Source: Thraustochytrium sp. TN22
Lineage: Eukaryota; Sar; Bigyra; Thraustochytrida; Thraustochytriidae
Assembly (NCBI GenBank): GCA_013306675.1
Contig: JABLUY010000016.1
Coordinates: forward strand, 124,001-188,000
DNA: 64,000 nucleotides
Reading direction: 5' to 3'
A program made the position numbers and the translations under genes. This document shows, piece after piece, positions 58,864-64,000 of this stretch. The notes below the pieces were generated by a model, which made no database searches, had not been told where the DNA came from, and worked only from the letters and a program-made list of their open reading frames with translations. The first letter of the stretch is position 1. Each line of letters opens with the position of its first letter.

Positions 58864-59848
58864 AGGCGTGGGCCGCATCGAAGTCGTCCTCCTCGTCAAA
58901 GTCAGCGTCAACGTCATCATCGTTGACCTCGTCGCCAGCGCCGTCAGAAACGTCCTCGACGATGACACTCTCGTCGCCGCCAAGGCGCTGGTTGAGGAAG
59001 ACCTTGATGGTGTCGATTTGCGCCTGGAGCTCCGGGTTGGGGCTCATGCCAGGGAGGTCAGTGCGCTGGCGGCGCTCAACCGCCGCCTCAAGCTTCTCGA
59101 TGGCCTGGAGCGCGTCGTCGAGCTTGGCCTGGAGCTCCTCAGCGCGCTGGACCTCGCGCTCGGCCTCCTTGCGCTCGGTGAGCAGCTTGGCCTCGTGCTC
59201 GGCGAGATCGTCCTCAAGCTGAGCGGCGCGCTCGCGCTCCTCGAGAATCTCCTCCTCAAAGCGCTGCTGACGCTCGAGCTGCGACTCCATGAGGCGCAGC
59301 TTCTCCTGACGCGCCTCGGCCCAGGCCTCGGCGTTGCGGCGCGCCTCCTGCAGGGCCTCCTCGCGGTCCTTCTCGGCAGCGGTGCCGGCGTGCTTGAGCT
59401 TCTGGATGAGCGCGTCGCCCAGCATGGCGTTCTGCCAGGTGGCCTTGCTGGACTCCTGCAGCACGCCGATCCAGTCGTCCACCTCGGCCTTGTCCTTGCT
59501 CTTGAGCTGCAGGACGTTGCCGTCAAAGTCCGGGTGCGAGATCTCAAACACGAATCCGCCGTCGCGCTCGCGGCCCATGGGGAAAACCGAGCAGCCGCCG
59601 AGCGGCAGGCAGCCGGCCGGCTTCATGTCGAAGGCCAGCGCGGGCTTGGTCTGGTACCACAGCAGGAAGCTGTCCTTGAGCACGAAGTACCTGCGCTGCC
59701 ACTGGCTGCGCCCGGACGTGTTCGTGAACGGCTTCTTGTACATGTACCCCTGCCGCTGCACCTCCAGCACGCGGCCCTTGTTGTTGGGGCCCAGCCCGAG
59801 GCGCTCCTGCGCCTTGGACCCCACCTGCCTGCTCAGGGACTTGCGCAT
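58862..59848 (-). CDS. PH-domain coiled-coil protein
   Basis: 328 aa. A pleckstrin-homology domain spans about 30-135: VQRQGYMYKKPFTNTSGRSQ, WQRRYFVLKDSFLLWYQTKP, GFVFEISHPDFDGNVLQLKS and a closing helix EVDDWIGVLQESSK with the invariant Trp. PH domains bind phosphoinositides or proteins at membranes; Lys/Arg residues in the first loop suit lipid binding. A charged coiled coil follows (about 165-270: REEALQEARRNAEAWAEARQ onward) and then an acidic tail (DVDADFDEEDDFDAAHA). No further domain is seen. The natural start is MRKSLSRQ at 59848; the open frame upstream is Pro/Arg-rich 5' sequence. Likely a membrane-associated scaffold. Confidence 0.88.
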
Positions 59849-61045
59849 CGTGCCGCCGCTCAAGCCGGCCCACGGCCGCGCCGGAACGAGGCGAGGCGCG
59901 GGACCGCGCGCAGGGACCACCGCCGAGACCGGCCCGCGCCGCCGCCGCCGCCGCCGCCGCGCCGCCGCCGCCGCCGATTCGCGCTCTGCTCGTACGCCCT
60001 CGCTGGCGCCGAGCGCGTGCGCGGCGACGCGCGCCGGGCACGCGCCGGGCGCGGATATCCTGGACCCCCGAGGATATGCCGCGCCAGGCGCGGCGGGGCC
60101 GAGGATTTCCTCGCCGCGCGGGGCGCCGCGACGCGCGCGGGGCCCCCGCGCGGTCGCGCGGACGTGCGGCGTGCGCCCCTGGGAGGCCGCAGGAGACGGG
60201 TGGAAGCAGGAGGTGAGGGGGCAGGGGGCGAGTCGGGGCGGCCAGCGCGGCCGGAGGGGGGGCAGCCGCGGACAGGCGCGGGTGTACGGGCTCGACGGGA
60301 TCGCGAGCATGTACCACGAGGGCGTCGCGGGGGTGATGGGCGCTTGGAAGGCCGGGAGCGAAGAGCGAGGCTCGGAGGAGACGCGCGCGAGCACGGTCGT
60401 CGCGGCGCGGCCATGGCGGCGATGGCGGCCTCTGGCCAAGGAGGCACGCCAGAAAAAGGCTGGATGCAGGAGAGTTCGCACTGTTTTTACTGGCTGTTAC
60501 TAGCTAGCTAGTAAGGCGGAGGCTGCTTGGGGAGGAGGCCGCGCCTGGGAGCGCGCGCTTCCAGACGTGGACGGCGCATTTCTTTGTCGTACGATCATGA
60601 GCGGCAGCTAGCCAAGGCTGTTGGTGGAGTGCCTGAGTTGGTCGCCAAGTCGCGGCGCTTCCAGAATCCAGATGGTGAGCGCAGCGCAACGCAGCCTCTA
60701 GCGTGCAGTGCATTGCTTGCTTCGGCGATCCTGCCCTTCCCTCCTCCCCCCATCCACCACGCCACAGTGTGTCTGTCCAACAGCGGGGGTGTTGTCACGG
60801 TGTAGCTGTGCCTCTGCGTCGGTTGTAACGTTGACTTACGATGCAGACTTGCAGCGGCCATGGCGGCTCGCATTCACATCCAACGGTCTGCTGCACGAAG
60901 TCTGGCAGGCCTGGCAGCCAGATTGTGACGCACTGCTGGGGCTGGCAGGCAACGGGCTCGCAGCCGCAGCCTGAGAGAGGATGCAGCAAAAGCCCAAGAG
61001 CGAACCGCGCGCAGGGCACGAGTCGAGTCGGGCCGAGGCGGCGGC
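59849..61045. other. Divergent spacer upstream of the ABCA gene
   Basis: From 59850 to 60450 it is very GC-rich with CGC/GCC runs, probably the PH gene's promoter and 5' UTR. An 18-bp perfect palindrome, TTACTAGCTAGCTAGTAA, lies at 60497-60514. The rest, to the ABCA start, is mixed sequence. Several Arg/Ala-rich frames cross it; none looks real. Confidence 0.45.
60497..60514. repeat. 18-bp perfect palindrome (CTAGCTAG type)
   Basis: TTACTAGCTAGCTAGTAA reads the same on both strands. It shares the CTAGCTAG core with the 20-bp palindrome at 47661-47680 and the TAGC run at 29331-29345. Confidence 0.85.
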
Positions 61046-64000
61046 ATGCCAGGCGCGGGGGCGCGCGAGTTCGCGCGGCAGGTGGCGGTGCTGTCGCGCA
61101 AGAATGCGCAGCTGCAATGGCGCAACGGGACAGCGACAGCGACACAACTGTGCATTGGCGTGTTCTTCCTGCTGCTGCTTCTCGTGATGGACAATGCGGT
61201 GACTAGCCTGAGTGAGCGAGACGAGTATCTGGTACAGACGCTGGAGCCGAGCGTTGTGGATGCCGGCTCCTTGCGACACTGCGTCGGCACGGGGTGCTAC
61301 GACTTCGTGTACGCGCCGGCGGAGAACCTGACAAACGCCGCGGCGAACGCGGCCCTGGAAGCCCTCGTGCACGACGTGCGCGCGCGGCTGGACATCGCGG
61401 AGACGCGCACGCTGCGGCTGGACAGCGCCGCCGACATGCACGCGTGGGTACTGGCCCACCAGAACCGCACGCTGGCGGCCATCTCGTTCCTGGACGTCGA
61501 GGCCTGGGGCTCGCAGGACTTCAAGTACGTGCTCATGGTCAACACGACCAAGCAGTGCGCGGCGATCGGCGTGTGGGGCTGCGACAACCCCATGGCAGAG
61601 GTGGGCATCCCGCTGCAGACGGCCGTGGACGGCGCTCTGGCCAGCAGATTCGGCGGCGCAGGCGCGGCCGACGCAGAGATCCGTGCGTCCTTTTCGGACT
61701 TCCCGCATCCGGACATGCCGTCGAACTTCGACGTCGTCGCCGAGTATGGGCCCTCCTTCCTGTACATTGCAGTTTCCTTCAACTACGTGATCCAGCTCAC
61801 GCTCATCGTCGAGGAAAAGGAGCTCCACCTGGTGGAGGCCATGAAGCAAATGGGCATGATGTACTCGGCGTACTGGACGTCGTGGTTCTTGGTCAACACG
61901 GTCGTCAACACGCTCATGGTGCTGCTGCTGGTGGCCTTCGGGTCCATCTTTGGGCTGGAACTCTTCACCGAGACGGCCACCGGCCTGCTGATGACCTTCT
62001 TCTGGCTCTCGTCCATGGCGTTCACATCGATGGCCTTTCTTTTCTCCACCCTCACGCGCAGCACGTCGAGCGCGCGCCTGCTGGGCATCGCCATCTTCAT
62101 TCTGACCTTTATCGCGGCGCCCATCATGGTACCGCTGCTCATGGCCACCGGGGACCCGGCCGACGATACGGCGCGTACGGTGATGAGCCTGCTGCCCATC
62201 TTCTCCTTCTTTCACGTGCTGGACGAGATGATCGCCAGCAGCTCGGGCAGCTCCAAGAGCGGCATGTCGTGGGACGATCGCAAGCTCAACATTCTGCCGG
62301 TAAACGACCAGGGTGGCGAGAATGCCGTGTGGACGCTCCAGGACTCCTTCGGCTCGCTCGTGACCGGATTCTTCGTCATGACCGCGCTCGCATGGTACCT
62401 GGACCACGTCGTCCCGAACGAGTACGGCAAGCGCGACTCACTCGTCTTCTTTCTCAAGCCCAGCTTCTGGTTCCCTCGCGCCTCGTCGCGCAGTGGCAGT
62501 GCGGCGCGCGTCTCGCCGAGTCGCCTTCCCTGGGGTCGCGGCGCCAAGCAGGTACAGCCGGAGCCGGACGCGAACGAGGACGAGGATGTGCACAAGGAGG
62601 CTGAGGCGGCGCGCGCCGGCGACTTTGGGGGCCGCGAGGTGGCGCTGCTCTTCCAGGGCCTGCGCAAGACCTTCAGCGGCGGCATCATGAACCTCGACTT
62701 TCACGCCGTGCGCGGGCTGGACCTCGGCATCGACGCGAACTCGTGCTTTGTGCTCCTGGGCCACAACGGCGCCGGCAAGACCACCACGCTGCGCATGCTC
62801 GCGGGCAACAGCGACGTGACCGCGGGCGACATTCAGGTCTTCGGTCGCTCCGTCGTGCACGAGATGCCGGAGATTCGAAAGACCATGGGCGTCTGCCCGC
62901 AGCACGACATTCTCTGGGACAAGCTCACGGCGCGCGAGCACCTGCGGCTCTTCGCCACCATCAAGGGCCTGGCGCCGGCTCGCGTCGAGGAGGAGGTCGA
63001 TCTGCGCCTGGAGCAGACTTCGCTCACTGCGTTCGCGGACGCGCCCTCCGCGTCCTTCAGCGGCGGCATGAAGCGCCGCCTCTCCATCGCCATCGCGCTC
63101 ATCGGCGACCCGAAGCTCGTCACGCTCGATGAGCCCACCACCGGCATGGACGTCGAGACGCGCCGCGAGGTCTGGGAGATGATCGCCAAGGCCAAGAAGG
63201 GCCGCGTCATCATCCTGACGACGCATTCCATGGAGGAGGCCGACATCTTGGGCGACCGCATCGGCGTCATGAGCAAGGGCCGCATGCAGGCGCTCGGCAC
63301 CAGCCTGCGCCTCAAGTCCAAGTTCGGCCACGGCTATCGCCTCGCGCTCATGCTCGCCAAGGACGCCGACCGCGCCGCCGTCGAAAAGGCACTGCTCGCC
63401 AAGGCGCCCGCCGGCACGGCTCTTGCGCCGCGCGTCGGCAGCGCTGCCAGCGCCGCAGACCAGGACCTTGTGTTGCAGCTACCGCGCGTGGAGTCCAGCA
63501 CTGTGCTGGTCGACTTCCTCGCCTTCGTGGAAGCCTCGCAGGCCGACCTGCGCATCGAGGACCTGGCGCTCAACCTGTCCACGCTCGAGGAGGTCTTCAT
63601 CAAGCTCTCACAGGAGGACCACTTCATCGAGAACCAGGCGCCGCCGGACGCCGCCGCGCCGCAAGAGCCGCCGCAAGCCTTCCAGGCGCGTCGCATGGGC
63701 ACGCGCGTGCAGTTCAACGCGCTCTTTCGCAAGTCCATCGCGTACCAGTGCACGCAAAAGACCAGCTGCTGCATGATCACGGTCTTCCCGGTCTTCATCA
63801 TGCTCCTGCTGCTCTTGCTGGACGCCGCCCTGCTCACGCCCTTCAAGATGGAGGCCATGTGCGGGCCGGGCATTACGACCAAGGACGAATGCCTCATGAG
63901 CGGCTACGATCTCGCCTGCGTCGAGACGCTTGCGACATCGGCCGGCTATCCGTCGACGCTTGAGGCCGTCGTGGGCGCCATCGCCGAGGCGGGGCGCCGT
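61046..64000 (+). CDS. ABCA: ABCA-type lipid transporter, N-terminal half (runs off the window)
   Basis: 985 codons are present, with no stop. ABCA proteins are full transporters (TMD-NBD-TMD-NBD) that flip or export lipids. Here the first helix (LCIGVFFLLLLLVMD) is followed by a large extracellular loop with Cys and N-glycosylation-like sites (ENLTNA, HQNRT, VNTTK), then a membrane block (about 235-460: FLYIAVSFNYVIQLTLIVEE, WFLVNTVVNTLMVLLLVAFG). The first NBD follows: Walker A GHNGAGKTTTLRML, Q-loop VCPQHDILWDKL, signature FSGGMKRRLSIAIAL, Walker B LVTLDEPTTGMD and switch His in TTHSMEEADILGDR. The second TMD opens near 63760 (MITVFPVFIMLLLLLLDAAL). The signature starts with Phe instead of the usual Leu. 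The start ATG precedes an ABCA-like LSRKNAQLQWRN segment. Confidence 0.95.
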   Translation, partial: MPGAGAREFARQVAVLSRKNAQLQWRNGTATATQLCIGVFFLLLLLVMDNAVTSLSERDEYLVQTLEPSVVDAGSLRHCVGTGCYDFVYAPAENLTNAAANAALEALVHDVRARLDIAETRTLRLDSAADMHAWVLAHQNRTLAAISFLDVEAWGSQDFKYVLMVNTTKQCAAIGVWGCDNPMAEVGIPLQTAVDGALASRFGGAGAADAEIRASFSDFPHPDMPSNFDVVAEYGPSFLYIAVSFNYVIQLTLIVEEKELHLVEAMKQMGMMYSAYWTSWFLVNTVVNTLMVLLLVAFGSIFGLELFTETATGLLMTFFWLSSMAFTSMAFLFSTLTRSTSSARLLGIAIFILTFIAAPIMVPLLMATGDPADDTARTVMSLLPIFSFFHVLDEMIASSSGSSKSGMSWDDRKLNILPVNDQGGENAVWTLQDSFGSLVTGFFVMTALAWYLDHVVPNEYGKRDSLVFFLKPSFWFPRASSRSGSAARVSPSRLPWGRGAKQVQPEPDANEDEDVHKEAEAARAGDFGGREVALLFQGLRKTFSGGIMNLDFHAVRGLDLGIDANSCFVLLGHNGAGKTTTLRMLAGNSDVTAGDIQVFGRSVVHEMPEIRKTMGVCPQHDILWDKLTAREHLRLFATIKGLAPARVEEEVDLRLEQTSLTAFADAPSASFSGGMKRRLSIAIALIGDPKLVTLDEPTTGMDVETRREVWEMIAKAKKGRVIILTTHSMEEADILGDRIGVMSKGRMQALGTSLRLKSKFGHGYRLALMLAKDADRAAVEKALLAKAPAGTALAPRVGSAASAADQDLVLQLPRVESSTVLVDFLAFVEASQADLRIEDLALNLSTLEEVFIKLSQEDHFIENQAPPDAAAPQEPPQAFQARRMGTRVQFNALFRKSIAYQCTQKTSCCMITVFPVFIMLLLLLLDAALLTPFKMEAMCGPGITTKDECLMSGYDLACVETLATSAGYPSTLEAVVGAIAEAGRR

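Noticed and set aside
58833-58866. Plus-strand splice acceptor (TC run plus CTCAG)
   Set aside because: The sequence after it is antisense to the PH-domain gene, and no plus-strand exon follows.

Overview
The window reads as nuclear DNA of a GC-rich, gene-dense, intron-poor single-celled eukaryote able to build motile cilia. Evidence is the set of axonemal and basal-body genes, ESCRT-III and spliceosome proteins, a Pol III tRNA gene with an intron, good Kozak contexts, poly-Q/CAG tracts, and short introns with GTACGT or GTAAGT donors. A stramenopile of the thraustochytrid (labyrinthulomycete) type is my best guess, at moderate confidence; nothing in the sequence proves it. Several long open frames begin at GTG or TTG, so I moved starts to the first sensible ATG or to a spliced first exon.

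Layout. 0-7 kb: tandem tRNA-like repeats, a PLP aminotransferase with a six-codon first exon (minus), and a predicted myristoylated metallo-beta-lactamase/cyclic-nucleotide-binding protein (plus). 7-20 kb: a very large axonemal dynein heavy chain (minus) whose frame breaks once inside AAA4. 20-25 kb: CEP20/FOR20 (minus) divergent from a CSPP1/CCDC66-like coiled-coil protein (plus). 25-29 kb: an odd, possibly decaying segment with two unrecognised divergent genes and a tRNA-like fragment. 30-39 kb: CHMP1, an ankyrin-repeat protein, a TruB-type pseudouridine synthase (one intron), a 133-bp CT tract, and CRNKL1/Clf1 (minus). 39-47 kb: a tiny putative membrane protein, N-acetylglutamate synthase (minus), a spacer with an inverted repeat, a thioredoxin-reductase-like flavoprotein, and a secretory-pathway protein with a DAD motif. 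47-48.6 kb: 17 copies of an 18-bp repeat, tRNA-Pro(UGG) with a 17-nt intron, and a broken gene. 49-64 kb: an RIIa-GAF-GAF protein, an unrecognised coiled-coil protein (minus), an outer-dynein-arm docking protein (ODAD1/DC2-like), a WW-domain cyclin Y (minus), a PH/coiled-coil protein (minus), and the first half of an ABCA transporter running off the end.

How the genes fit together. At least four and perhaps six genes point to the cilium: dynein heavy chain, CEP20, CSPP1-like, ODAD1-like, RIIa-GAF, and possibly the cNMP-binding MBL protein. The others are ordinary housekeeping: splicing, membrane scission, arginine synthesis, RNA modification and lipid transport. The most original items are the N-myristoyl-MBL-double-cNBD protein, the RIIa-GAF-GAF protein, the WW-cyclin Y fusion, the tRNA-like tandem repeats and two families of perfect palindromes in the spacers. 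I saw no virus-like element, CRISPR array or rRNA gene.
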